Shown here: positions 24,429-32,260 of the stretch, piece by piece | Numbering within the stretch: position 1 is the first letter of the stretch | How the letters are laid out: every line of letters begins with the position of its first letter | Virus record (IMG/VR): IMGVR_UViG_3300034198_024209 | Coordinates: 1-64,000 of that record | DNA length: 64,000 nucleotides | Direction: 5' to 3' (one strand) | Source of the DNA: a virus | The notes under the pieces: model-generated | Told to the model about the DNA's origin: nothing | Databases searched by the model: none | What the model saw: only the letters and a program-made list of their open reading frames with translations | Position numbers and translations under genes: made by a program

Positions 24429-25510
24429 ATTCGTTGCTTGATAAACTTAGAGGTAGTTATATCCCTAAGAAAAGATCCAAAAGATTCACTCCAAAATTAG
24501 TAAAAAAGTCTCGCAAAAAAAAATTAACTACATATAGAGATAGTAAGCCCCAAGAAAAATGGGTTATGCCGGATTTATCTTTATACGATATTGACAATTA
24601 TTTACCGGATCAAAAAGAACAGGACCTACCTGGAATAACTGATCATATATACAAAACACCCTCGACGCATATAGAGCTTCCCAGTTCATGGGAGGACAAC
24701 AGGACAGAAAAAAGAATAATTGATCAATTCCACTATAGATATCTTTCCCCAATTATTAGATATAATGTAAAAAATAAAATTACTACTACTGGTATAACTC
24801 TCCCCTCAGATGGATGGGTTTGGGAACAAGAATTAGCTAAAAACTTCAAAAAAATAGGAGCTAATTTTAACTTTATAGGAATAGAGGGAGCTAAAAAAGC
24901 TGATATATTAAAAAGATTTTTAGCAAAATCATATAAATTAAATCATTCCACGTACAATTTTAAGACCGAGTGTTATGTAGGTATCATGAGAGAATTGATG
25001 GAAAACATTAATTCAAGTAGATCAATAAAATTGAACTGCACCAATGAAAGGTGGTTTTATCCTGTAGATTTTATTTATGCTGATTTTATGGGATATTGGG
25101 CTGGTCCCTCCATAAATACTATCTTATCCATATTTTATGGGCCAAGAAAAATAAAGAAAGGTGGATGCTTTTTCATGTCTATATATTTAGCCAGAGGGAG
25201 CAAAGATAAAGACGTAAGGAGGGACACAATAGAGATAGGTAAAAATGTAAAAAAACAAATGGATCTAGGTCTTAACCACTTTAATATTCATGATTCAAAT
25301 TATCTATTAAGAGATTCCACAAAGAAATCAGGTGAATTATTTGATTTAGTCCGGGGCATAGGTGCATTTACGTGGAAAATGGCCCATAAGCAGGGAATCC
25401 AGTTGCTTGTTCACGATGTACAAATATACTACAACGAATACGTAAATGAATCCGGCAGAGAAGTAAGGTCTCCAATGGCTTCTTTTTACTTTACAAAACT
25501 CAACGATTAA
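24425..25510 (+). CDS. Methyltransferase-like or unassigned protein
   Basis: 361 residues. The first 45 are very basic (KKRSKRFTPKLVKKSRKKK). The middle has features of a class I SAM-dependent fold: FNFIGIEGAKKADIL (near 152), VDFIYADFMGYW (near 214) as the acidic strand, then IKKGGCFFMSIYLARGSKD (about 241-259), typical of strand beta-5. The glycine-rich SAM loop is not clear, so this is tentative. A basic tail suggests nucleic-acid contact. Confidence 0.45.
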   Translation: MNSLLDKLRGSYIPKKRSKRFTPKLVKKSRKKKLTTYRDSKPQEKWVMPDLSLYDIDNYLPDQKEQDLPGITDHIYKTPSTHIELPSSWEDNRTEKRIIDQFHYRYLSPIIRYNVKNKITTTGITLPSDGWVWEQELAKNFKKIGANFNFIGIEGAKKADILKRFLAKSYKLNHSTYNFKTECYVGIMRELMENINSSRSIKLNCTNERWFYPVDFIYADFMGYWAGPSINTILSIFYGPRKIKKGGCFFMSIYLARGSKDKDVRRDTIEIGKNVKKQMDLGLNHFNIHDSNYLLRDSTKKSGELFDLVRGIGAFTWKMAHKQGIQLLVHDVQIYYNEYVNESGREVRSPMASFYFTKLND

Positions 25511-25538
25511 GTAAAAAAATAAATAGCTACACATAAAA

Positions 25539-25670
25539 ATGGCTTCAGAAAAAAGAAAAAAAATACAGGAAGAAAAACAAAAAAGATTAGTTAAGCTAAA
25601 GAAAGTTTTAGCTGGTGGAAGTAAATATGCTGAAAAGCAAAGACTAAAAAGATTGGGGTCTCAACCTTAA
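25539..25670 (+). CDS. Very small basic protein
   Basis: 43 residues, MASEKRKKIQEEKQKR... to ...LKRLGSQP, almost entirely charged with many Lys, and helical. It starts 28 bases after the previous gene and lies just before tRNA-Leu. It could be a nucleic-acid-binding peptide, but nothing specific can be said. Confidence 0.5.
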   Translation: MASEKRKKIQEEKQKRLVKLKKVLAGGSKYAEKQRLKRLGSQP

Positions 25671-25680
25671 GTGTAACTTC

Positions 25681-25764
25681 GGCGCGGTGGCGAAATGGCA
25701 GACGCAAAGGACTTAAAATCCTTTGGTTATAATGACCGTGTGGGTTCGAGTCCCACCCGCGCTA
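25681..25764 (+). tRNA. tRNA-Leu (anticodon TAA)
   Basis: An 84-base class II tRNA with acceptor stem 25681-25687/25757-25763 (first pair G-U), D-arm and anticodon loop CTTAAAA. It has a long variable arm (GGTTATAATGACC) as expected for leucine and a T-arm with loop TTCGAGT. The discriminator is A and CCA is not encoded. It reads UUA, a codon favoured in AT-rich phage genes. Confidence 0.95.
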
Positions 25765-25786
25765 TTTACTACTTATATTTAAAATT

Positions 25787-26062
25787 ATGAAAAAGAAAAT
25801 AGAATCAGAACAACAATTATTTGTAAAATTTAACGAAGAAGAATCACGTGAACTGAATATCTACCCAGGGGATAAATTTTCAGTTAAAGAATTCGACAAT
25901 GGCAGCATTCTGCTTCAAAAATACGGAACTATTGAAATAGATATTTCATCCATGTCTCGTGACGTTCTTCAATTTTTGATTATAGAGTCTTGCAACAGGG
26001 ATGTATCGGTTAATGAAGTTTTTGAGGATGTTATTAAAAAGTCATTAGCCAAAATTGAATGA
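25787..26062 (+). CDS. Small hypothetical protein
   Basis: 91 residues. NIYPGDKFSVKEFDNGSILLQKYG (about 24-47) resembles a short beta-strand swap such as AbrB-type domains, and a helix follows. A small DNA-binding regulator is possible but weakly supported. Overlaps the phosphoesterase gene by ATGA. Confidence 0.5.
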   Translation: MKKKIESEQQLFVKFNEEESRELNIYPGDKFSVKEFDNGSILLQKYGTIEIDISSMSRDVLQFLIIESCNRDVSVNEVFEDVIKKSLAKIE

Positions 26063-26835
26063 AAACTTTAGTTATACCAGACATACATCATAGGACTCGA
26101 AATGTAGATATAGCATTAAATGATAATGAATACGATGAAGTAGTGTTTCTTGGTGATTGGCTAGACTCGTTTTATGAGCCGCCATTAGTCACAAGTTTTG
26201 AGGATACGTGTATATATCTTAGGGATTTAGTGACAAGCCATAAAAATAAAGATAAATTTATTTTTCTAGTGGGTAACCATGACGTAAATTATATTTATTG
26301 TAACAATGGTCCATCCACGAAATCTTGTTCTAAGCTCTTACCATACTATTGTTCTGGCTTTACCACGAGCAAGGCAAAAAAATTTAGAAAAACATTTTTT
26401 GATAAAGGATTAAAAGATGATTTTTTCAGGAAAAATTTTAAGTTAGCTCATAGATCACAGGGATGGTCTTTTTCACACGCTGGAATAATTATGGAACATT
26501 TTCCATATGGATATAATATTGATAGATTAATTGAGACAGCTAATGATGCCTGGGCAAATTTTAGGGACTTATCGTATAGCTTCAATTATCTAGTCTCTTC
26601 AATTGGTGTGTGTAGGGGCGGCAGACAATCAGTGGGAGGACTTACTTGGTGTGACTGGATTAATGAGTTTTATCCATCTAGCTCAGTTGGCAAACAAATA
26701 TGTGGCCATACGACAGTTAGAGAACCTGAATGTATTGCAAAAGACACTGAATACGAAAGTTGGAATCTTGACACTGTTTTTCACTATGGCATCATAGAAG
26801 ATAGTGTTTTAAAAATTACGGAATATGCCCGTTAA
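26059..26835 (+). CDS. Calcineurin-like metallophosphoesterase
   Basis: 258 residues with the dimetal phosphoesterase motifs in order: DIHHR (8-12), GDWLDS (31-36), GNHDVN (about 73-78), SHAG (about 138-141) and GHTT (about 215-218). Comparable phage enzymes hydrolyse nucleotides or act on RNA ends. The substrate cannot be read from sequence. Overlaps the genes on both sides. Confidence 0.85.
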   Translation: MKTLVIPDIHHRTRNVDIALNDNEYDEVVFLGDWLDSFYEPPLVTSFEDTCIYLRDLVTSHKNKDKFIFLVGNHDVNYIYCNNGPSTKSCSKLLPYYCSGFTTSKAKKFRKTFFDKGLKDDFFRKNFKLAHRSQGWSFSHAGIIMEHFPYGYNIDRLIETANDAWANFRDLSYSFNYLVSSIGVCRGGRQSVGGLTWCDWINEFYPSSSVGKQICGHTTVREPECIAKDTEYESWNLDTVFHYGIIEDSVLKITEYAR

Positions 26836-28084
26836 CAAGAATATATCCCAAACTATTACTCAGGCTTATTCTTTTGCAAGAAGAATGGCTCCCAAGAGAG
26901 TTTCGTCAATAGCGGCGAATAAAGAACCTCCAAGAGAATATAACAACAAATTAATATTGCTTGATAGGGCATTGCTCAAGACAGACTTCGCAAGACCCAT
27001 AATGCTTGACGTAACAACAATTGCAGTAGGCGCTCCAGGATGTAAAGACGTAGATGGGAACAAAATAGGTGCAATATATTTTTATAGAGGCGGTGTATAT
27101 GAAAATATAGATAAAAACTGGAAAAAAAAGTATAAGTTTTTCTACCCACTTACTGGAAACGAAGACCGCCTCCCGTTAGACGGGTCTTCAGTAGACTTCG
27201 GATTTTCCATTTCTCTGTCCGCGAGCGGAACCGTTATAGCCATTGGCGCTCCTGGAGAAAGGTCAGAAACTGGAGAGAGGACCGGAGCTGTATATGTATA
27301 TTCAGTTTCCGAAAATTTTAATTCACATACTCTAATGGCAAAAATTCTTCCACCGGACCCTACTGAATACAAAGAATTTGGTAGGTCTGTGGCTTTATCT
27401 GATGATGGTAGCTTATTGTTTGTTTGTGATAAAAAAATAAATAACTTGTCAAAAATTTACACATTTACTAGCTCAAGCGATAATTTGTCTAGCTGGTTTT
27501 TTGCAGGGAAAAGAAATACTAGAAACGAATTGGCCACGCATTACAACTATGAGACAAAAGTACTAAAAATAGACAAAACTCTTCCAGAAAGAATTGCATA
27601 CATGGACTCGACAGGGGGGTCAACTCCTTTCGTGTTTATGTGCAAAGAAAATGTGGATGTATTGACTATGACACAGTCAACTGAGGTAGTGTTCTGCACA
27701 AAAAATAAGATAGACAGAGAATTGAAAATTAAAGCTACTTTAGAGGATCCAAACTCATCTGTTTTGTCTGACTGTTTTGGTCATAGTATATGTGCAAGCC
27801 CCCCATATTTATATCGAGTGGGGGTGGGAGCTCCAGGGAAGGATAATCAAACTGGTTGTCTTTATGTATATATTTACGATGGAAAACAATTTCCGCTTTT
27901 TAATGTCCTGGTACCAGATGACGCCGAGGAAGGAGACAAATTTGGGTTTTCTTGCTCTAGTAGTAGCGAGCAGGAAAGTGTTCCTTGCCATTTATACGCA
28001 ATAGCAGATACGATATCGTCTGTTGGCCCATTCGAGAAAACTAGCGGTTGGTCAAGTTCTTACGTGTCTAGGTCTAAAAGATAG
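26825..28084 (+). CDS. FG-GAP-like beta-propeller protein
   Basis: A 419-residue protein with repeats resembling integrin-type FG-GAP blades: IAVGAPGCKDVDGNKIGAIYFY (about residue 60), DFGFSISLSASGTVIAIGAPGE (about 122-143), EFGRSVALSDDGSLLFV (about 183-199) and VGVGAPGKDNQTGCLYVY near 335. Such propellers bind ligands and appear on surface adhesins. There is no signal peptide, so display on the virion is likelier than secretion. Confidence 0.7.
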   Translation: MPVNKNISQTITQAYSFARRMAPKRVSSIAANKEPPREYNNKLILLDRALLKTDFARPIMLDVTTIAVGAPGCKDVDGNKIGAIYFYRGGVYENIDKNWKKKYKFFYPLTGNEDRLPLDGSSVDFGFSISLSASGTVIAIGAPGERSETGERTGAVYVYSVSENFNSHTLMAKILPPDPTEYKEFGRSVALSDDGSLLFVCDKKINNLSKIYTFTSSSDNLSSWFFAGKRNTRNELATHYNYETKVLKIDKTLPERIAYMDSTGGSTPFVFMCKENVDVLTMTQSTEVVFCTKNKIDRELKIKATLEDPNSSVLSDCFGHSICASPPYLYRVGVGAPGKDNQTGCLYVYIYDGKQFPLFNVLVPDDAEEGDKFGFSCSSSSEQESVPCHLYAIADTISSVGPFEKTSGWSSSYVSRSKR

Positions 28085-28090
28085 TGAATT

Positions 28091-28390
28091 ATGAATATAT
28101 ATAGCTTAATTAATCAAGACGTAGTAGATGCGAGATTTTTGCAAAACGATGAATTAAAAATGCTTGGATGGGAAAATAAACCCAATGCTATTGGGATATC
28201 AGTGGGCGGAGTGTTGCTTATTCCGGTTGTTTATGGAGAAGATGATAATGTGGCCATTGCTGACAATATACCCGCGCAATTCGAGTTCAGTTTTAATGAT
28301 GAGGTTATTTATCCAATCTCTGTAGGGTATTTGCAATATGGATCTCAGGGGCCTTCGAACGGGGCATCGGGCGCTACCGCTATGCCATAA
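28091..28390 (+). CDS. Small hypothetical virion-associated protein
   Basis: 99 residues, beta-rich, ending in a Gly/Ser/Ala-rich tail (GSQGPSNGASGATAMP). It starts shortly after the FG-GAP gene and probably belongs to the same structural operon. No family is recognised. Confidence 0.55.
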   Translation: MNIYSLINQDVVDARFLQNDELKMLGWENKPNAIGISVGGVLLIPVVYGEDDNVAIADNIPAQFEFSFNDEVIYPISVGYLQYGSQGPSNGASGATAMP

Positions 28391-28434
28391 ACAAAATTAT
28401 TGTTTTAAATGGCGCAAAACATTATATTAAAATT

Positions 28435-28656
28435 ATGAATAAATATACGAAAACATACATGAATGAGTTAATTAAATTAGCGGGAAGTCCGACAGATGAG
28501 CATATGATGTCTTTATCTGATCAAAAGTCTCCGGCAAAACCAGTAAAACCAACCACTCCAAAAAAAAGTGATGGACTAATTACGAAGATCCCAGGGCTAC
28601 CAGCTAACGCCAAACCTAGTGAGGCTGACCTAAATGACGCTGCGGGATATAAATAA
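28435..28656 (+). CDS. Small Pro/Lys-rich protein with a MNKY...KLA N-terminus
   Basis: 73 residues. The N-terminus MNKYTKTYMNELIKLAG closely parallels that of the next protein (MNKYASEYFGHIFRKLA). The remainder is Pro/Lys-rich and probably disordered. A shared amphipathic head on neighbouring proteins suggests a sorting, cleavage or capsid-incorporation signal, which is inference. Confidence 0.6.
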   Translation: MNKYTKTYMNELIKLAGSPTDEHMMSLSDQKSPAKPVKPTTPKKSDGLITKIPGLPANAKPSEADLNDAAGYK

Positions 28657-28665
28657 ATATTATTT

Positions 28666-29976
28666 ATGAATAAGTACGCCTCAGAATATTTTGGCCACAT
28701 CTTTCGAAAACTTGCTAGGCAGTTTTCTCCAGAAGTACTGGAATCCATGAGGCGTGCAATGGGTGATCCATCGATTGGATCTGCAGAGCAAACAGCTTAT
28801 AGAAAAGCTTACGAATCTGCTACCAAAGGAGTAAATACCGCTCCCACTATACTAAAACCGAATGTGCCGCAAGCCACGCCTAGCGCACTTGCCGCACCAT
28901 CCATCAAGCCTAGTGGCGCTGGCGCTGGGGTGCCTCCAGTAGCTGGAAATATGGCTGCGCCATCGAACTGGTCTAGATTAATGATGAAAGGCGTTCCAGC
29001 CAAGAATTTAGTAGCAGGGGGGCTTGCGGGAGCCGGAATTGGATTAGCAGCCGATGCAGTTACACCACAATTTTCTGGTGGTGGCTACTGGTCTGAAGTG
29101 GGCAACCAATTAAGAAGCTACGGAATTGATACAGCCTCTAGTGCAGCTGGCGCTGGAATAGCTACTGGTGGGGCTGGTTTATTGCCTGGGGCAGTTTGGG
29201 GTGCTGGTTCCAATTTGGTCGGAAAGCTAGTTGATGTTGGGACCGGATTGAATGAGTTGTACAACCCGAAAAGCGAACTCAACCAAGGGGTCGCAGAGAC
29301 AAGAGAGAGAAACAATCGCTTAGACGCGCAAAACGCTCTTAGAAATAATCCACTGCCAAAGCCTAGTTCGTCAGGAAAGCTTTCAGACGGTCAGTTAGCA
29401 AATATGGCGGGGGTTGGGTTTGCAGGTGATCTACCGCAAAATGCTATAAATAATGCAAATCAGACTACTCCTCTCCCGCCAATAAACCCTAGTACAGATA
29501 CAAACAATGGACCTATACCTACTCCTACTCCTGCTGTTACACCTGCTGGGAGCGTAAACAACGATCTCCCTGCTCCAGTACCTAGCCCAGTTCCTTCTCC
29601 AGTCTCAGTTCCTAGCACTGCGCCTTCTCCAGCGCCCATTCAAACGACTCCACAAGTTGTAGATAATAAACCAAGTGTTGCTCAGGATCAGGTTGCGAAA
29701 CAGCAACCAGCCAATAAACCGAAAACGCAGCAAAAAGTAAATCCTTTAAAACAGGTTAACTTCAAGCCACAAGTTCCTAATCCGGTATTAAAACCAACCT
29801 CTGTTAAACCTAAAGCTGTTGTACAGAACAGCAGACTTGGAGGCCCCTTAGGCACTGTTTCAAATGTTTTTGGCAGACTTGGAGATACAATGCAAAATGC
29901 GGCAAGTGGCAGATTAGGAAAAGGAGATCAATTAAGGCAGACCAGTTTATTACCCGGGCAAAACAAAAGAAGGTAA
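28666..29976 (+). CDS. Probable virion protein with Gly/Ala-rich hydrophobic core
   Basis: 436 residues. After the MNKY...KLA head comes an Ala/Pro-rich region. Residues 110-190 (AGGLAGAGIGLAADAV, AGAGIATGGAGLLPGAVWGAG) look like glycine-zipper, membrane-active segments. A long Pro/Asn/Thr linker and a basic tail follow. This layout suits an internal or injected virion protein that crosses membranes during infection. No homologous family is recognised. Confidence 0.55.
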   Translation: MNKYASEYFGHIFRKLARQFSPEVLESMRRAMGDPSIGSAEQTAYRKAYESATKGVNTAPTILKPNVPQATPSALAAPSIKPSGAGAGVPPVAGNMAAPSNWSRLMMKGVPAKNLVAGGLAGAGIGLAADAVTPQFSGGGYWSEVGNQLRSYGIDTASSAAGAGIATGGAGLLPGAVWGAGSNLVGKLVDVGTGLNELYNPKSELNQGVAETRERNNRLDAQNALRNNPLPKPSSSGKLSDGQLANMAGVGFAGDLPQNAINNANQTTPLPPINPSTDTNNGPIPTPTPAVTPAGSVNNDLPAPVPSPVPSPVSVPSTAPSPAPIQTTPQVVDNKPSVAQDQVAKQQPANKPKTQQKVNPLKQVNFKPQVPNPVLKPTSVKPKAVVQNSRLGGPLGTVSNVFGRLGDTMQNAASGRLGKGDQLRQTSLLPGQNKRR

Positions 29977-29993
29977 CAAATAAAGTATTTTTT

Positions 29994-30026
29994 AAAAAGC
30001 CTCCATAATTTCATGGAGGCTTTTTT
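29994..30026 (+). terminator. Strong rho-independent terminator
   Basis: A perfect 13-bp stem (29994-30006/30013-30025), loop AATTTC, with a T run. It ends the 26-30 kb structural operon. Confidence 0.9.
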
Positions 30027-30033
30027 ATTTAAG

Positions 30034-30384
30034 ATGAAAACAAAAAATAAAAAAAAAGACAGTTTTGTGTATTTAGTTTATTGTAACCCAGCCCCACAAT
30101 TAGTTTATGGGGTATATAAATCAAAACATGACGCAGTACGATATGCCCTATCTTTGATAAGGTACAGAAGAGAAAGGGCTACATCAAAAAACAAAAAGTT
30201 TGGTTATTACCACTTCCATCCACTACCACAAGAGAACCAGCTTTTGCGAATGAAAAATAAAGATAGTCATTGTTATTATGATTCATGCATCTTTACTGTT
30301 TGCATATCAGTTCCAGATGAAAAAAATAAGGAGTGGGGAGACGATTCATGTCATATTAGAGTTGTCAGAAGAGTTTTAACATAA
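30034..30384 (+). CDS. Small basic hypothetical protein
   Basis: 116 residues from the ATG at 30034. The frame from 30013 would start inside the terminator. Lys/Arg/Tyr-rich (RYALSLIRYRRERATSKNKKFGYYHF). No family is recognised. The region from 30385 to 30522 after it carries a promoter-like element. Confidence 0.55.
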   Translation: MKTKNKKKDSFVYLVYCNPAPQLVYGVYKSKHDAVRYALSLIRYRRERATSKNKKFGYYHFHPLPQENQLLRMKNKDSHCYYDSCIFTVCISVPDEKNKEWGDDSCHIRVVRRVLT

Positions 30385-30468
30385 AAATTTTTATTTTATG
30401 ATTTTTGCTTTTATTTTTTATTGTGAAACAATGTTTTATAAGATAAAACGAGCCATACGTAAAATGTT

Positions 30469-30499
30469 TTGACACCCTTTTTTTAGGATGTACTATAAC
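30469..30499 (+). promoter_or_regulatory. Sigma70-like promoter before the oxygenase gene
   Basis: TTGACA (30469-30474) with a downstream TACTAT (30491-30496) at 16-base spacing, or TATAAC (30494-30499) at 19. The -35 is exact. It lies about 25-50 bases before the oxygenase start codon. Confidence 0.5.
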
Positions 30500-30522
30500 A
30501 AAACTCAATCAACACATAAATT

Positions 30523-31134
30523 ATGCAACAAACACACACAGGAAGCAGTCAAGTCTTTAGGTACGACAATGTTTTAGGCCCACAAACGTGCAATGAAATT
30601 TGCACCTATCTATTGAGGGAGAAAGGGGAGCATATGTCAAGCGACTCTGAATTATTGCCATGGAGAGAAAACGATGTTTTCAATTATAGAAATATGGCTG
30701 ATTACAATTTAATTAATAAAATTAATCTACACAGGCATGCAGTAAAAAATTTGGTAATGATGTCATTTAAGCAAATGGCATATATAGAATACACTGATTT
30801 AGTTGTCTGGAGAACTGGAAAGTCGCAAGACAGGCACAAGGACAATGGATACAAAGAAAACGATTCATTGAAAAATAGAAAGTTTACAACCGTAACGTAT
30901 CTTAATGAATCTTTTGTGGGAGGCAATACATTCATACAGACAGAAAACGGAGACGATTATATAAGTTTTCCTAAGCAGGGGTCTGTTGTGCTGTATTACG
31001 CAGACGAAAGAGCTACGCATGGAGTAACTGAGGTTGAGAGTGGAATAAGATTTACTCTTCCAATCTGGTTTTGTACAGATTATTTCGTCAGCGAAGAAGA
31101 AAGATATAGGGCTCAAGACAATATTTTTAATTAA
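30523..31134 (+). CDS. Prolyl-4-hydroxylase-like 2-oxoglutarate/Fe(II) oxygenase
   Basis: 203 residues with a double-stranded beta-helix. The iron-binding His and Asp are in DRHKDNGY (about 105-112), and the distal His in ADERATHGV (about 161-169) is followed by GIRFTLPIWF, whose Arg binds 2-oxoglutarate. The enzyme would hydroxylate an amino-acid side chain, probably proline. The window also encodes a large collagen-like protein (53385-56453), a natural candidate substrate. It has its own promoter-like element and starts a new unit after a terminator. Confidence 0.8.
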   Translation: MQQTHTGSSQVFRYDNVLGPQTCNEICTYLLREKGEHMSSDSELLPWRENDVFNYRNMADYNLINKINLHRHAVKNLVMMSFKQMAYIEYTDLVVWRTGKSQDRHKDNGYKENDSLKNRKFTTVTYLNESFVGGNTFIQTENGDDYISFPKQGSVVLYYADERATHGVTEVESGIRFTLPIWFCTDYFVSEEERYRAQDNIFN

Positions 31135-31149
31135 ATATTTTGTCTTGAG
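31112..31149 (+). other. Hairpin spanning the stop codon of the oxygenase gene
   Basis: A perfect 9-bp stem (31112-31120/31141-31149) extended by AATATTT/AAATATTT across the TAA at 31132-31134. No T run follows. It could fold in the mRNA 3' end or affect processing of the tRNA-Pro 15 bases further on. Confidence 0.45.
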
Positions 31150-31163
31150 TCTTTAAGCAAAAA

Positions 31164-31238
31164 CGGAGCGTAGCTTAGCCTGGCTAGAGCGCCTGGTTTG
31201 GGACCAGGAGGTCGCGAGTTCGAATCTCGCCGCTCCGA
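31164..31238 (+). tRNA. tRNA-Pro (anticodon TGG)
   Basis: A 75-base cloverleaf with acceptor 31164-31170/31231-31237, whose first pair is C-G as in bacterial tRNA-Pro. Anticodon stem CCTGG/CCAGG with loop TTTGGGA, T-loop TTCGAAT, discriminator A, no encoded CCA. It reads CCN proline codons, which are common in the fibre and PEPT proteins of this phage. Confidence 0.95.
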
Positions 31239-31275
31239 TTTACCAATAAACACAATTAGTTAAACAACATAAAAA

Positions 31276-31806
31276 ATGACAAAAGAACTGGAAAACATAA
31301 CAAACCAAACAGTAGAGATTCCAATTAAAGAAAAACGTAAAATAGAGTTTGTCCAGCCAACAAAGATTAAGCTTGGTTATTCTTTTAATGAATCCATGGG
31401 GTTAGGTGTTTTTGCAACAAAAGACATAGAACCTGGAGAATTGATAGAAAGATGCTATATGGTTCAATTGGCTGATAGATCTAGATACCAACATGATCGA
31501 CAAATTAAAAGATATCTGTACACAAATAGGTGCTCATGTCAGCAGTGCATGATACATGGAGTCCACATGAACATGGTACTTGGATACGGGATGATATATA
31601 ACCACCAAGACGAACCAAATACAGAGTGGAATTTTAAATGGGCAGATGATTATGCAGATATTATTTGCGTAAAGCAAATAAAAGAAGGACAAGAGATATT
31701 TGTTTATTATGGGTCGAGTTATTTCAAGGGGCGTGAATACTTTTCACAATCTGGAGACTCTGTGATACCTGAATTCAAGGGAGAAGATACTTTAATTGAA
31801 ACTTAG
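31276..31806 (+). CDS. SET-domain protein (putative protein lysine methyltransferase)
   Basis: 176 residues. GLGVFATKDIEPGELIERCYM (about 44-64) is the N-terminal SET motif. YNHQDEPNTEWNF (about 113-125) parallels the N-H-x-x-x-P-N cofactor motif, and EGQEIFVYYGSSYF (about 139-152) matches the E-E-L-x-x-x-Y-G end. Such enzymes methylate lysines of proteins using SAM. It lies between tRNA-Pro and RNase HI. Phage SET proteins are uncommon. Substrate unknown. Confidence 0.75.
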   Translation: MTKELENITNQTVEIPIKEKRKIEFVQPTKIKLGYSFNESMGLGVFATKDIEPGELIERCYMVQLADRSRYQHDRQIKRYLYTNRCSCQQCMIHGVHMNMVLGYGMIYNHQDEPNTEWNFKWADDYADIICVKQIKEGQEIFVYYGSSYFKGREYFSQSGDSVIPEFKGEDTLIET

Positions 31807-32239
31807 GATATACACCGATGGTGCGTGCTCAGGCAACCCAGGCCCAGGTGGATATTCAGCCATTATAAAACTAGAAGATGGAACTAGTTATGAATTAAGC
31901 GAAGGATACAAAAATACAACAAATAATCGAATGGAATTAAGGGCAGCAATTGCTGCCCTTAAATTTGTGTTGATTCACAAACAAAATGAAGTTGTATTGT
32001 ATTCTGACTCAAAATATATCACAGATGCGGTAAATCAAGGCTGGATACTAAACTGGAAAAATCGTAATCTGGCTGGAGTAAAGAACCCAGATCTTTGGAG
32101 GCAATTTATTGAGTTGATTGATCAATTTGATAAATTGTTTTTTGTCTGGGTTAAAGGACACAATGGACACGAAGAAAATGAACAATGTGATGAACTAGCA
32201 AGAAACGCAATAAAGGGAGTCCTTTTGGACGACATCTAA
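31796..32239 (+). CDS. rnhA: Ribonuclease HI
   Basis: 147 residues. The start is a TTG overlapping the SET gene by 11 bases; it gives MKLRIYTDGACSGNPGPGGYS, the exact RNase HI head with the first catalytic Asp. The rest carries NRMELRAAIAAL with the Glu, YSDSKYI with the second Asp, and KGHNGHEENEQCDELA with the His and last Asp. It removes RNA primers from RNA-DNA hybrids during replication and supports the ribonucleotide reductase genes downstream. Confidence 0.93.
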   Translation: MKLRIYTDGACSGNPGPGGYSAIIKLEDGTSYELSEGYKNTTNNRMELRAAIAALKFVLIHKQNEVVLYSDSKYITDAVNQGWILNWKNRNLAGVKNPDLWRQFIELIDQFDKLFFVWVKGHNGHEENEQCDELARNAIKGVLLDDI

Positions 32240-32260
32240 TTAAACATAAATAATAGATAT

